The notes below the pieces were generated by a model. The model was not told the origin of the DNA. It saw nothing but the letters and a program-made list of their open reading frames with translations, and ran no database searches. 64,000 nucleotides of DNA from JAJEEA01 sp965243615 (GTDB lineage Bacteria; Acidobacteriota; Vicinamibacteria; Vicinamibacterales; UBA8438), in assembly GCA_965243615.1 (NCBI GenBank), contig CBDEVO010000003.1, positions 1,798,001 through 1,862,000 on the forward strand, written 5' to 3'. This document shows, piece after piece, positions 33,740-42,746 of the stretch (positions are counted from its first letter, which is position 1; each line of letters begins with the position of its first letter). A program made the position numbers and the translations under genes.

Positions 33740-36241
33740 TCAGAGGCCCTTCACCGCCGCCTCGAGGTCGGCGGCCATCGCGACGTAGTCCGAGCCGGTC
33801 AGGCGCCGCGGCGGGCCGAAGCGCACGCCGACTCGGCCCGGGCGCGCCATGCGGAGCCCGCGCCCCAGCACGCGGTCGACCCCGCGCAGCCGCACCGGGA
33901 CGACCGGCACGTCGAGCCGGGCCGCGAGCATCGTCGCGCCGGGCTGGAAGCGGGCGACGGCGTCGCCGCTCACCCGCAGCCCCTCGGGAAAGATGATCAG
34001 CGAGTTGCCGGCGCTGACGAGCTCGCCGGCATAGCGCAGGGCGTCGCGCGCGCCGGCCTCGCGCTGGGGCAGCGGGAACGCGTTGTAGAAGCCGGTGGCC
34101 AGATAGTAGTTGAGGCTGCTCGTGAACCGTTCGAGCGGGGTATGGCGGCCGGGGTCGAAGTGGCCGGCGAAGAACTCCTTGGACATCGCCGTCACCACCC
34201 GGTAGCGCTGCTTCCCCGGCAGCGCGGCGAGGATCACCGAGGGGTCGATGAAGCTCTGGTGATTGGCGGCGAAGACCACCGGCCCGTCGAGGGCCCGCAC
34301 GTGCTCCCGCCCCTCGACCCGGATCCAGGCGAAGAGGCGGGTCATGGGCAGCAGCCACACCGCGAGGGCGGTCCGGCGCAGTTGCCGGACCGGCCACGCC
34401 TGGTTCCAGCGCGGGGCGGGGAACGGCGCCGGGTCGGGTCGAGACGGGCCGGCCGACGCGGTGACGAGGGCCTCGAGGTCCGCGACCGTCGCCGCGCCCG
34501 CCACCCGCCGCTCGTCGACCGCGACGTCGAGCTCGCTCTCGAGCGTCATCAACAGCTCGACGCGCTCGAGCGAGCTGAGGCCCAGCTCGTCGAGGCGGGT
34601 GCCGCCGTCCACCGCCCCGCCGGCGATGCGCGCGAGGATCGACGACACCGACCGCTCCCCGCCGGCCGCGGCGGCGGGGGCCGTCGCCCCGCCCTCCTCC
34701 GCCCACGTCTTCACGGCGCGCCGCATGAGCTTCTTCGTGCCCTCGGTGCGGGGCAGCCGGTCGCCGGGCCACACCAGGACGTCGCGGACCTTCTGGTGGT
34801 CGGCGAGCCGGCGGTTGGCGGCGCGCGCGACCTCGCCCGCGGACGTCCCGGGGGCGAGCACGGCCACGGCGTACGCCCGCTCGCCGCCGTCCCGGCTCAG
34901 GCCGACGACGGCGGACTCCTCGACCCCGGGAACCGCGTCGACGGCCCGTTCGACGTCCTCGGGGAAGACGTTGAGCCCCTCGGCGGTGACGATCATCTCC
35001 TTCTTGCGGCCGTGCACCTGCAGGCGCCCGGTGTCGTCGAGGGCGCCGAGGTCGCCGGTGTGGAACCAGCCGTCCTCGAACACCGCGTCGTCCCCGGCCG
35101 TCGCCCCGAAGTAGCCGGTGGTGACGTTGTCGCCCTTCACGAGGATCTCGCCGTCGTCGGCAATCCGGACCTGCATCCCCGCGATGGGCTTCCCGACCGA
35201 GCCGCGGCGGGTCCGAAAAGGGTGGTTGAGGGTGACGATGGGCGCGGTCTCGGTCAGGCCGTAGCCCTGCACGACGAGGAACCCGAGCCGCTGCCAGAAC
35301 GCCTCGAGGTCGGGGTCGAGGGGCGCGGCGCCGACGATGAAGCACCAGAACTTGAGCCCGAACAGGCGGTGCACCCGGCGGTAGCGCCACCAGCGGTGGG
35401 CCACCCCCAGCCCCTCGGCCGGCGGCTTCGCCGTCTCCGGGGCGACCTGTCTCACGTGGTCCCTCAGCACGTCGAGGATCTTCGGCACGCAGACGAGGAC
35501 CGAGATGCGCCGGGTGCGAATCTGGTGCACGATGGCCTGCGGGCTGTAGCCCTTCATGAACACGCAGGTGCCGGGCAGCATCGGGGGGATGAACGTGGCC
35601 AGGGCCTGGCCGAACATGTGGCTCAGGGGAAGCAGGTCGAGGAAGCGCAGGGGCCGGAAGGGACGCGCGTAGCGGCGGTACCGGAGCACCTCGCGCTCGA
35701 CCGGGACGATGTTCGCGAGGACGTTCCGGTGGGTGATGACGACCCCCTTGGGCTCGGACGTGGCGCCGGACGTGAACACGATCTCGGCGGTGTCGCCGGG
35801 GGCGGGGGCGTGGGGCGCGGGAGGCGGCGCGGCGCCGTCCGCCGCGGGGGCGCGCAGCTCGGCGAAGCGCCAGGTCTCGACCCCGTCGAGCCGCGCCGGG
35901 GTCACGTCGTCGCCGGCCAGCAGGAGCCGGGCGTCGACCCGCTGGGCGATGCTCGCCAGGAACGTCGACGAGGCGCGGTAGTCGATGGGCACCACCACCA
36001 CGCCCCGCAGCAGGCACCCCCAGAAGGCGACGATCCACTCCGGGCGGTTCTCGCCCCAGAACAGCACCGCGTCCCCGGCCCCGATGCCGGCCCCGGCGAG
36101 GCGGGCCGCGAAGGCCGCCGCCGCCCGCCGCACCTCGTCGTAGCTGTGCCGGCGCACCCGGTAACCGTCGTCGTGGACGAGGAACTCGGTGCTCCCGCGC
36201 AGGCGTTCGTCGAAGTAGTCGAGCAGCGTGTCCCGTTTCAT
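33740..36241 (-). CDS. Acyl-AMP ligase, acyl carrier and PlsC acyltransferase fusion
   Basis: An 833-residue three-domain enzyme. Residues 1 to about 500 are an AMP-forming acyl ligase (FTSGATSEPKGVVITH, YGLTETAPIV, GWFHTGDLG, KKEMIVTAEGLNVFPEDVE). Residues about 535-610 form a carrier domain with phosphopantetheine site DELGLSSLERVEL. Residues about 640-833 are a PlsC acyltransferase with HQSFIDPS (HX4D) and FPEG. It could activate a fatty acid, hold it on the carrier and acylate a lysophospholipid. E. coli Aas has the opposite domain order and no carrier. The last codons are duplicated downstream. Confidence 0.93.
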   Translation of the reverse strand: MKRDTLLDYFDERLRGSTEFLVHDDGYRVRRHSYDEVRRAAAAFAARLAGAGIGAGDAVLFWGENRPEWIVAFWGCLLRGVVVVPIDYRASSTFLASIAQRVDARLLLAGDDVTPARLDGVETWRFAELRAPAADGAAPPPAPHAPAPGDTAEIVFTSGATSEPKGVVITHRNVLANIVPVEREVLRYRRYARPFRPLRFLDLLPLSHMFGQALATFIPPMLPGTCVFMKGYSPQAIVHQIRTRRISVLVCVPKILDVLRDHVRQVAPETAKPPAEGLGVAHRWWRYRRVHRLFGLKFWCFIVGAAPLDPDLEAFWQRLGFLVVQGYGLTETAPIVTLNHPFRTRRGSVGKPIAGMQVRIADDGEILVKGDNVTTGYFGATAGDDAVFEDGWFHTGDLGALDDTGRLQVHGRKKEMIVTAEGLNVFPEDVERAVDAVPGVEESAVVGLSRDGGERAYAVAVLAPGTSAGEVARAANRRLADHQKVRDVLVWPGDRLPRTEGTKKLMRRAVKTWAEEGGATAPAAAAGGERSVSSILARIAGGAVDGGTRLDELGLSSLERVELLMTLESELDVAVDERRVAGAATVADLEALVTASAGPSRPDPAPFPAPRWNQAWPVRQLRRTALAVWLLPMTRLFAWIRVEGREHVRALDGPVVFAANHQSFIDPSVILAALPGKQRYRVVTAMSKEFFAGHFDPGRHTPLERFTSSLNYYLATGFYNAFPLPQREAGARDALRYAGELVSAGNSLIIFPEGLRVSGDAVARFQPGATMLAARLDVPVVPVRLRGVDRVLGRGLRMARPGRVGVRFGPPRRLTGSDYVAMAADLEAAVKGL

Positions 36242-36286
36242 GCGCGCATTATGGTCGAACCCGCCGTTCCTCCCGGGCCTCCGCGG

Positions 36287-37012
36287 TCAGCGGACGGAGA
36301 CGCCGATGTTCGCCGCCATCAGGGTCTGGCGCGGCGATCCCGGCTGCTCCCCGAGCTGCTCGATGGGACTGATGGCGAAGAACCGCAGGTCGAGCGACAG
36401 GGCCACGTTCGGGGTGAGGAACCACCGGGCCCCGCCGCCGTAGTTGAGGGTGCGGGCCCCGCGCTGCACCGGGGTGGTCGGCTGCTGCGCGTAGACGTTC
36501 AGCCGCGAGGTGCCGAGGCCGCCGCCCACGTAGCTCCAGCCGTTGCGGTGCCCGAAGTTGAACGTGATCTGGGGCGAGATCGCGGTGAACCGCGAGGTGA
36601 CGGGGATGCCCTCGATGAGCGGCTCCATCTCTTCTTCGTCGTCCGTCGTGGGCTCCTGCGGTACGAACGGGTTGAACCGGCCGGGGGGCTGCTCCCCGGG
36701 CATCGGCTCGACCACCGGCTGGTGCGCCGCGGTGGACAGGAAGGAGGCGCCGAGGCCGAACGTGACGGGGCCCAGGCGAAGGAAGTAGAAGTGCCCGCCG
36801 AGGTCGACCGCGATGCCGCGGGGGGGGAGCTGATCCGGCCGCAGCCGCCGCAGCCGGGCCAACTCCTCGTTCCGCCCCAGGCTGACCGAGGAGCCCCGGA
36901 GGTCGATGACGTAGCGGCCTATCGGCTCGTCGTCCTGCGCGGCCACGCCGGAGGCGGTCGCCGCGAGCAGGAACGCGACCCGCAACGCGGTCCGCACGTG
37001 GGCGCTCGACAT
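36287..37012 (-). CDS. Outer-membrane beta-barrel protein
   Basis: A 241-residue protein with a signal peptide (VAFLLAATASGVAAQDD) and alternating hydrophobic strands typical of an eight-stranded barrel (GHFYFLRLGPVTFGLGASFL, SYVGGGLGTSRLNVY, NYGGGARWFLTPNVALSLDLRFFAI), ending in the strand MAANIGVSVR. An acidic loop (TTDDEEEMEP) would face outside. ATG at 37012 has AGAGG directly upstream. It is divergent from a threonine dehydratase-like gene across a palindromic double promoter. Confidence 0.75.
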   Translation of the reverse strand: MSSAHVRTALRVAFLLAATASGVAAQDDEPIGRYVIDLRGSSVSLGRNEELARLRRLRPDQLPPRGIAVDLGGHFYFLRLGPVTFGLGASFLSTAAHQPVVEPMPGEQPPGRFNPFVPQEPTTDDEEEMEPLIEGIPVTSRFTAISPQITFNFGHRNGWSYVGGGLGTSRLNVYAQQPTTPVQRGARTLNYGGGARWFLTPNVALSLDLRFFAISPIEQLGEQPGSPRQTLMAANIGVSVR

Positions 37013-37021
37013 CCTCTGCCC

Positions 37022-37050
37022 AGTATACCGGCGCCTTCTGTCGGTATACT
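37022..37050. promoter_or_regulatory. Palindromic divergent promoter
   Basis: Perfect inverted repeat AGTATACCG / CGGTATACT with an 11-bp centre. Each arm carries TATACT on one strand, properly placed as -10 for the gene on that side. The forward TATACT ends 7 bp before the ATG at 37058. The symmetry could also be an operator. Confidence 0.55.
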
Positions 37051-37057
37051 CCGTCGC

Positions 37058-38071
37058 ATGCCCAGCGACGTTCCCGTGAGCGCCGTCGAGGAGGCCGCGC
37101 GGCGCATCGAGGGCGCCGTCCGCCGCACCCCGCTGTTGAGGCTGCCGCTCGAAGCGGGGCCGCCCGTGTACGCCAAGTGCGAGAACCTGCAGGCGGCCGG
37201 CGCCTTCAAGATCCGCGGCGCCACCAACTTCATCGCGCAGCTCGACCCCGACGCGCGCCGGCACGGGGTCATCACCTACTCCTCGGGCAACCACGCCCAG
37301 GCGGTGGCGATGGCCGCCCGCCGGGTCGGCGTGCCCGCGGTGGTCGTCATGCCCACGACCGCCCCCGCCGTCAAGGTCGAGGGGGCTCGGGCCCTCGGGG
37401 CTGAGATTCTCTTCGAGGGGACCACGTCGATCGAGCGCAAGCGGCGGGCCGAGGCGGTGGCGCGGGATCGGGACCTTCAGATGGTGCCCCCGTTCGACCA
37501 CCCCTGGATCATCGCCGGCCAGGGGACCGTGGGCCTGGAGATCGTCGAGGACTGCCCGGAGGTCGCGCGCATCCTCGTGCCGGTGGGGGGCGGGGGCCTG
37601 GTGGCCGGCGTCGCCGCCGCCGTCAAGCAGCGGCGTCCCGAGGTACGGCTGGTCGGGGTCGAGCCGACCGGCGCGGCCAAGATGACGGCATCGCTCGCGG
37701 CCGGGCGGCCGGTCTCGCTCGATCGGGTGGCGAGCATCGCCGACGGGCTGCTGCCGGTGCGGCCCGGCGACCTCACCTTCCACCACGTCCGGCGTTTCGT
37801 GGACGAGCTCGTCACCGTCGACGATGATCCGATCGCCGATGCCGTCCTCTGGTTGTTCCGTCGGGCCAAGCTCGTCGTGGAGACCAGCGGCGCCGCGACC
37901 CTGGCCGCATTCCTGAGCGGGTCTCTCCCGGACCGGTCGGATCCACTTCCGGACCGGGGCGCTACCGTCGTCGTGCTGAGCGGCGGCAACCTCGGCCTGG
38001 AGACGCTGGCCGAGCTCGCCGCCCGGCCCTCGGTGCGGGACGGGCGACCCGATTCGGGATCCGTCCCGTAG
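37058..38071 (+). CDS. Threonine dehydratase / serine racemase-like PLP enzyme
   Basis: A 337-residue fold-type II PLP enzyme. The PLP lysine is in GAFKIRGATNF, the substrate loop is TYSSGNHAQAVA, and the phosphate-binding glycine loop is VPVGGGGLVAG. It lacks the ACT regulatory domain of biosynthetic IlvA, so it resembles catabolic threonine ammonia-lyase, which yields 2-oxobutyrate and ammonia, or a serine racemase. The ATG is about 7 bp from the -10 box, so the transcript is nearly leaderless. It is convergent with the TonB receptor gene. Confidence 0.9.
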   Translation: MPSDVPVSAVEEAARRIEGAVRRTPLLRLPLEAGPPVYAKCENLQAAGAFKIRGATNFIAQLDPDARRHGVITYSSGNHAQAVAMAARRVGVPAVVVMPTTAPAVKVEGARALGAEILFEGTTSIERKRRAEAVARDRDLQMVPPFDHPWIIAGQGTVGLEIVEDCPEVARILVPVGGGGLVAGVAAAVKQRRPEVRLVGVEPTGAAKMTASLAAGRPVSLDRVASIADGLLPVRPGDLTFHHVRRFVDELVTVDDDPIADAVLWLFRRAKLVVETSGAATLAAFLSGSLPDRSDPLPDRGATVVVLSGGNLGLETLAELAARPSVRDGRPDSGSVP

Positions 38072-38108
38072 ACGGGCGGGCGCCCGGGCGGCCCGCCCTC
38101 CACCGGTC

Positions 38109-40922
38109 TCAGAAGCCCACGCGGATGCCGGCAAAGGCGGCGCGCGGCTGGCCCGGGCCGATAAACCGCGGGTCGGAGGCGTCGGGCACCTCGTGCAGGA
38201 ACACCTCGAGCTCCGCGAGGATGCCGGCCGTGGCATAGCGCGCGTCGAACAGGTTCTCCACCCGCACGAACAGCTCGACGCCCTGGTCCAACCGGTACGT
38301 CGAGCGCAGGTTCACCACCCCGTAGCCGTCCAGCCGCACCTGGTCGTTGCCCTCGTCGCCGACGAAGACGCGGTCCGACGCCACCACCGTCTCGACGGCG
38401 GCGTCCCAGGCGTCGGTGATCGACTGGCGGATGCCCGCCTTCAGGCTGTGACGGGGGAGGCCCGGCAGCCGGTCGCCGGGCTCGACCGCGACGCCCTCGT
38501 CGGTGGCGGCGTCGTTGACCTCGTCGTCGCCCGGCAGCAGCAGCGGCGACTGGAAGGTCGCGTCGAGCAGCCCGTAGCCGACGTACCAGCCCGTCCGGGC
38601 GTGCCGGCCGCTGAGCTCGAGGTCGAGCCCGGCGCGCCGGGTGTCGCCCGCGTTCTGGAAGTAGCCGGTTCCGATGAGCTCGGGCGAGGCGATGAACAGG
38701 ATGTCGTCCCGGATCCCCGTCCGGTACGCCGACACCGACCATTCGCCTTCGGCCCACCGGCCCCGGAGCCCGGCCTCGACGGACCGCGCGACGGCCTGCT
38801 CGAGGGGCGGGTCGGAGATGAAGGCGTTCGGCACGCGGCATGGCTCGTCGGGGTCCGCGCAGCTCAGCTCGGCCGCGGTGGGGGCGCGGTTCGACTCGGA
38901 GTACCGCGCGAAGACCGACGCGCCGCCGCCCGCCTGGAAGACGGCGCCGACGGCGGGGTTGAAGCGGGCGAACGCGTGGGCGCCGTCGAGCGACGTCCCG
39001 AGGCGGTCCATGATGTCGATGTTGGCCCGGTTGTAGCGTCCCGAGACGGTCAGATGGACGCGGTCCGTCGCCGACAGGGTGTTGCTGAGGTAGAGCCCGA
39101 GGGCCCGGTTCCCGGTGTCGATGGCGGTGTTGAACAGGTCGTCGCCGCCGAAGCCGTAGAGGCTGGCCAGCAGCCCCGACCCGTCTACGCCGCGCTCGGG
39201 GGTCAGGCTGCCCACCTCGCTGCTCGTCGTGAAGTCGACGTCCGCCAGGTCGGCCGACGCGCCCATCACGAACACGTTGTCGCGGCCGCCGACCTCGGCC
39301 GACGCGGTCGCCTGCACGGTGGCGCCGTACCCCGTCGCCAAGGTCCTCGTGCGGTTGTAGGCGCCGTCGCCGGCCGCGTCCAGCAGGGTGATGAAGCGTC
39401 CCGACACCACGTCGACGAGGGGCGGGGCTTCCTCTTCATCGTCGTCATCGTCGTGGTCGTGGTCGTCGTCTCCGTCGTCGTCGTCTCCGTCGTCGTCGTC
39501 GTCCCCGTTGTCGTCGTCGTCTCCGTCGTCGTCATCGTCCCCGTGGTCGTGGTCGTCCCCGTCGTCGTCCCCGTTGTCGTCCCCGTTGTCGTCGTCGTCA
39601 TCGTCGTCGCCGAAACAGAGCGTCTGCGCCGGGGCTCCCTCGGGCAGCGCGTCGTCCTCGCACACCCCGAACTCCGCCTCGTCGCCGTTCAGGGTGCGGC
39701 GGTCGAGGTCGCGGTAGTAGCCGGTCACCTGCACCGACCACGTGTCGGAGGCCGCGACGTCGGCGCGCCCCTGCACGAACGCGAGCCGGTTGTCGGTCCG
39801 GTCGGGGAAGGTGAACACCGCGGCGGGGTTCACGTCGAGCAGCTCCACCGGGGCGGCGGCGTTCCCGGTCAGGCTGGTGTCCGCGTAGGTGAAGCTGAGG
39901 CCGGCGTCCACTCCCTCGTCGCGGTACCCGACGTCGGCGAAGGCCTGGGTGACCTCGGACGGCGAGGCGACGCGCCATCCCTCTTCCGAGAAGCGCGAGG
40001 CGCCGCCGTAGAACGCCCATGGTCCGCGGTTGGCGCCGTACTCGGCCGTGGCCGTGTAGCGCCCGAACGATCCTCCGGAGATCTCGCCGCGGAACCCGGC
40101 GTTGTCGAAGCCGTTCTTGAGGTCGAGGGCGAGGGCCCCGCCCAGGGCGTTGAGCCCGTAGGTGGGGTCGGTGCCGGCGCTGAGCTGCACGCGGTCGATC
40201 GCGAACTGCGGGAAGAGGTCGAACTGCACGGTGTCGCCGAACGGCTCGTTGATGCGGACGCCGTTCTGGTAGACGGCGATGCCCTGGGGCAGGCCGAGGA
40301 GCGGCGAGGCGGTGAAGCCGCGGAAGCGCAGGTTCGGCTGGAAGAGGTTGGTGGTCGCGCCCTCCAGGGTCACCGAGCCGAGGCGCTCGTTGAGGGCGTC
40401 GGCCATCGAGGCCGCCCCGCGCGCCGCGAGGTCGGCCCCGTCGATCACCGAGACGGCCGCGGGCAGGCGCTCGCGGGGGATCCGGGAGCCGGGGAGGGGG
40501 GTGACCCCCACCACGTCGACCTCCTCCGCGATGGCGGCGAGCGCGAGCGTCACGTCGAGGGTCAGCGGGCTCCCCGCTGTCAGCCGAACCTCTTCCTGCC
40601 GCGGGTCGAACCCGCCGAGCGTGAAGGTCACCGTGTGGATGCCCGGCGGCAGCGTCAGCGAGTACCGACCGTCGTCGTCGGTGGCGGCGCTGACCGTCGC
40701 GGCCAGCCCCCCGGCCGCGACGGCAGTGACGGTCACCCCGGGGAGGACTGCGCCCTGGGGGTCGGTGACCCGCCCGGCGAGCTCCGTGGTCTGGGCCGAG
40801 ACGGCCGGCGGGCTCGCGAGACCGAGGAGCAGGACGCCCGCGAGGAACCGAACGAGGGCCCCGTATCGGCCATGCGATGGAGGGGCGGCGGGATCGGACT
40901 GAGAAGCGCTGGATCGATACAT
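38109..40922 (-). CDS. TonB-dependent receptor with carboxypeptidase-regulatory-like domain and Asp/His-rich insert
   Basis: A 937-residue outer-membrane transporter. After a signal peptide (FLAGVLLLGLASPPAVSAQ) comes a CarboxypepD_reg-like Ig domain (ELAGRVTDPQGAVLPGVTVT, residues about 45-130), then the plug (RLPAAVSVIDGADLAARGA) and a 22-stranded barrel ending in the typical aromatic GVGF-like strand (FAGIRVGF). Between residues about 437 and 500 lies a run of Asp with Gly, Asn and His, flanked by two cysteines; it probably projects from an extracellular loop and binds cations. The substrate is unknown. No TonB or ExbBD gene is adjacent. Confidence 0.93.
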   Translation of the reverse strand: MYRSSASQSDPAAPPSHGRYGALVRFLAGVLLLGLASPPAVSAQTTELAGRVTDPQGAVLPGVTVTAVAAGGLAATVSAATDDDGRYSLTLPPGIHTVTFTLGGFDPRQEEVRLTAGSPLTLDVTLALAAIAEEVDVVGVTPLPGSRIPRERLPAAVSVIDGADLAARGAASMADALNERLGSVTLEGATTNLFQPNLRFRGFTASPLLGLPQGIAVYQNGVRINEPFGDTVQFDLFPQFAIDRVQLSAGTDPTYGLNALGGALALDLKNGFDNAGFRGEISGGSFGRYTATAEYGANRGPWAFYGGASRFSEEGWRVASPSEVTQAFADVGYRDEGVDAGLSFTYADTSLTGNAAAPVELLDVNPAAVFTFPDRTDNRLAFVQGRADVAASDTWSVQVTGYYRDLDRRTLNGDEAEFGVCEDDALPEGAPAQTLCFGDDDDDDDNGDDNGDDDGDDHDHGDDDDDGDDDDNGDDDDDGDDDDGDDDHDHDDDDDEEEAPPLVDVVSGRFITLLDAAGDGAYNRTRTLATGYGATVQATASAEVGGRDNVFVMGASADLADVDFTTSSEVGSLTPERGVDGSGLLASLYGFGGDDLFNTAIDTGNRALGLYLSNTLSATDRVHLTVSGRYNRANIDIMDRLGTSLDGAHAFARFNPAVGAVFQAGGGASVFARYSESNRAPTAAELSCADPDEPCRVPNAFISDPPLEQAVARSVEAGLRGRWAEGEWSVSAYRTGIRDDILFIASPELIGTGYFQNAGDTRRAGLDLELSGRHARTGWYVGYGLLDATFQSPLLLPGDDEVNDAATDEGVAVEPGDRLPGLPRHSLKAGIRQSITDAWDAAVETVVASDRVFVGDEGNDQVRLDGYGVVNLRSTYRLDQGVELFVRVENLFDARYATAGILAELEVFLHEVPDASDPRFIGPGQPRAAFAGIRVGF
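39421..39615. repeat. GAC/GTC trinucleotide repeat tract in the TonB receptor gene
   Basis: Nearly 200 bp of GTC units with interspersed CCG, CGT and GTG triplets on the forward strand, coding for Asp with Gly, Asn and His on the other. Higher-order units of 15 to 18 bp (GTCGTCGTCTCC-like) recur, so the length may vary by slippage without breaking the frame. Confidence 0.9.
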
Positions 40923-41134
40923 ACAGGTACATTCCCCGCCGTCGCGATCCGTTCAGGGAAACGCACACCCGCCGGGCGGGCGGCTCGGAACGCTCTCGGG
41001 CCGCGCCGCGAAAAGGCCGGGGATCGTGCACGCGCGGGTGGTGCGCCGCATGCTGGCCGGACCGATCGATGATCCTCCACCCGCGAACCGGCGCACGGGC
41101 GTGGCGCCGCGGGTATAGACTGTCCCGAGACGGA

Positions 41135-41707
41135 ATGGCCCCTTCCATCCAAGAGCCGGCCCTCGAGGTGGCGATCGGGCTCGACGAGGCCGTCGCCCCT
41201 CCTGCCGCGGCCGAGGCGAACGAGGCGGTGCTGCGGCTCTTCGACGTGCACCGTGACGGCGTGCACCGTTACGTGCGGGCCCTCGGCATCGCCGACCGGG
41301 ACGCGGAGGACGTGGTGCAGGACGTGTTCCTGGCCCTGTTCCGCCACGTGGCCCGCGGCCGGCCCCGCACCAATCTCCGGGGCTGGATCTTCCGTGTGGG
41401 CCACAACCTGGCCCTGAGGCACCTGAAGCGGGAGGCGCGGCGCCGCCGGGTCGGCGCCGATCTCGTGTCCGGCTGGACCGTGGACGCGGGGCCCAGCCCC
41501 GAGGACCGCTACGCGAGCCGCCAGCGGCGCGTGCGGCTGGCCGCGGCGGTGAACGCGTTGCCGGCCCGCGAGCGGCGCTGTCTCCAGCTTCGCGCGGAAG
41601 GACTGCGGTACCGCGAGATCGCCCGCGTGCTCGGGCTGTCGCTCGGCACGGTGGCGAACACCATGGCCCGGACGCTCGCGCGGCTCCGCCGCACCGACGA
41701 GAGGTAG
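41135..41707 (+). CDS. ECF-type RNA polymerase sigma factor
   Basis: A 190-residue sigma-70 family factor. Region 2 (LFDVHRDGVHRYVRALG, then DAEDVVQDVFLALFRHV) and region 4 (LPARERRCLQLRAEGLRYREIARVLGLSLGTVANTMARTLARLRR) are complete and regions 1 and 3 are missing, as in ECF factors. ATG at 41135 follows TATAGACT by about 14 bp, so it may be expressed with a very short leader. The next gene, four bases after its stop, is the presumed anti-sigma factor. Confidence 0.92.
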   Translation: MAPSIQEPALEVAIGLDEAVAPPAAAEANEAVLRLFDVHRDGVHRYVRALGIADRDAEDVVQDVFLALFRHVARGRPRTNLRGWIFRVGHNLALRHLKREARRRRVGADLVSGWTVDAGPSPEDRYASRQRRVRLAAAVNALPARERRCLQLRAEGLRYREIARVLGLSLGTVANTMARTLARLRRTDER

Positions 41708-41711
41708 CACC

Positions 41712-42746
41712 ATGTGGCGCACGAAGAGACACGTCTCCGACGGCGAGCTGCTGCTGCTGGATGAGGACGGTGCGCTGTCCGCGCACCGGCGCGCGGCGGT
41801 GAGCCGTCACGTCGCGATCTGTCCCCGGTGCGCCTCGCGCCGAACCGAGCTCGGCGCGGCGCTGGCCGACGCCGCCGCCGGGTGCCGCGAGGCGCCGGCC
41901 GGGGCGACCCCGTTGCATGTCGCCCGGGCCAGGCTGCGGGGGGCGCTCGAGGGCCGCCCGCCGTCGCGCTGGTCCTTCGCGGAACGGCCGCCGGCGGGCT
42001 GGCCGCTCGCCGGCGGGGCGCTTGCGGGCCGTCCGTCGCGGCTGGCCGTCCCCGCCGTCGCCGTCGCGGTGGTCGCTGCCGTGTTGTCGTGGCCGGCCAC
42101 GGACGGGCCGGGTGCTCCCGGCCAGCCGGCCGCCGGCGCCCCGGGGCCCGCCGCCGGGGCCGCGCCCGCGTCGGCCGGCCTCGAGCGTCCGAGGCAGGAC
42201 CTCACCCCCGGCCGCGTGCTTCCCGTGGGCGTCGACGAGATCTGCGGCGGCGGCGTCACGGGCTTGCCGCCCGTCGCGGCCCAGGTGCCCCGCCAGGTGT
42301 TCGAGGCCTACGGCGTCGACTTCCGGAGGGCGGCCGAGTACGAGCTCGATTTCCTCATCACTCCCGAGCTCGGGGGCGCACCCGACCCCCGCAACCTGTG
42401 GCCCCAGCCGTACCGGGCGGGGGTCTGGAACGCCTACGTCAAGGACGAGCTCGAGCGCGAGCTCCAGGACCTCGTCTGCCGGGGCACCCTCGACCTCGCC
42501 ACCGCCCAGCAGGAGCTGGCCAACGACTGGATCGCCGCCTACAAGCGCCGGTTCAACACCGACCGGCCGCTTCGCGACTACGGCCGGTTCCCGCTGGCCC
42601 CGGACGAGGTCGAGGCCTGGCGATCCGAGCTCGCCGAGCGGCGTCTCCTCCCGGCGGGCTGGTCGCTCGCCTCCGCCCGGCCGGACGCGGCGGCGCCCGT
42701 CCACGCGACCGCGGCCGGTCGGCGGTTCGGGGCGGCCGGTGGATGA
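41712..42746 (+). CDS. Putative zinc-binding anti-sigma factor fused to an HNH-like domain
   Basis: A 344-residue protein. Residues about 1-55 are a zinc-finger anti-sigma domain (HRRAAVSRHVAICPRCASR, HxxxCxxC). One membrane helix follows (LAVPAVAVAVVAAVLSW, about residues 112-128), then a Pro/Ala linker. Residues about 200-290 resemble the exported HNH-like family with ELDHLIPLELGG...NLWP; here it reads ELDFLITPELGGAPDPRNLWP, so the first catalytic His is Phe. A DELERELQDLVCRGTLDL helix follows. It probably holds the sigma factor at the membrane and senses the periplasm through the C-terminal domain. Confidence 0.78.
   Translation: MWRTKRHVSDGELLLLDEDGALSAHRRAAVSRHVAICPRCASRRTELGAALADAAAGCREAPAGATPLHVARARLRGALEGRPPSRWSFAERPPAGWPLAGGALAGRPSRLAVPAVAVAVVAAVLSWPATDGPGAPGQPAAGAPGPAAGAAPASAGLERPRQDLTPGRVLPVGVDEICGGGVTGLPPVAAQVPRQVFEAYGVDFRRAAEYELDFLITPELGGAPDPRNLWPQPYRAGVWNAYVKDELERELQDLVCRGTLDLATAQQELANDWIAAYKRRFNTDRPLRDYGRFPLAPDEVEAWRSELAERRLLPAGWSLASARPDAAAPVHATAAGRRFGAAGG

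Noticed and set aside
33647..38071. A very long forward open frame (about 1470 codons) antisense to the acyl ligase and barrel genes
   Set aside because: Only its last part is a real gene (threonine dehydratase-like). The rest is the third-position mirror of high-GC codons on the other strand, with no motif or ribosome site.
39421..39615. Regular short repeats resembling a CRISPR or minisatellite
   Set aside because: The units are in-frame trinucleotides inside a receptor gene, with no spacers and no cas genes.
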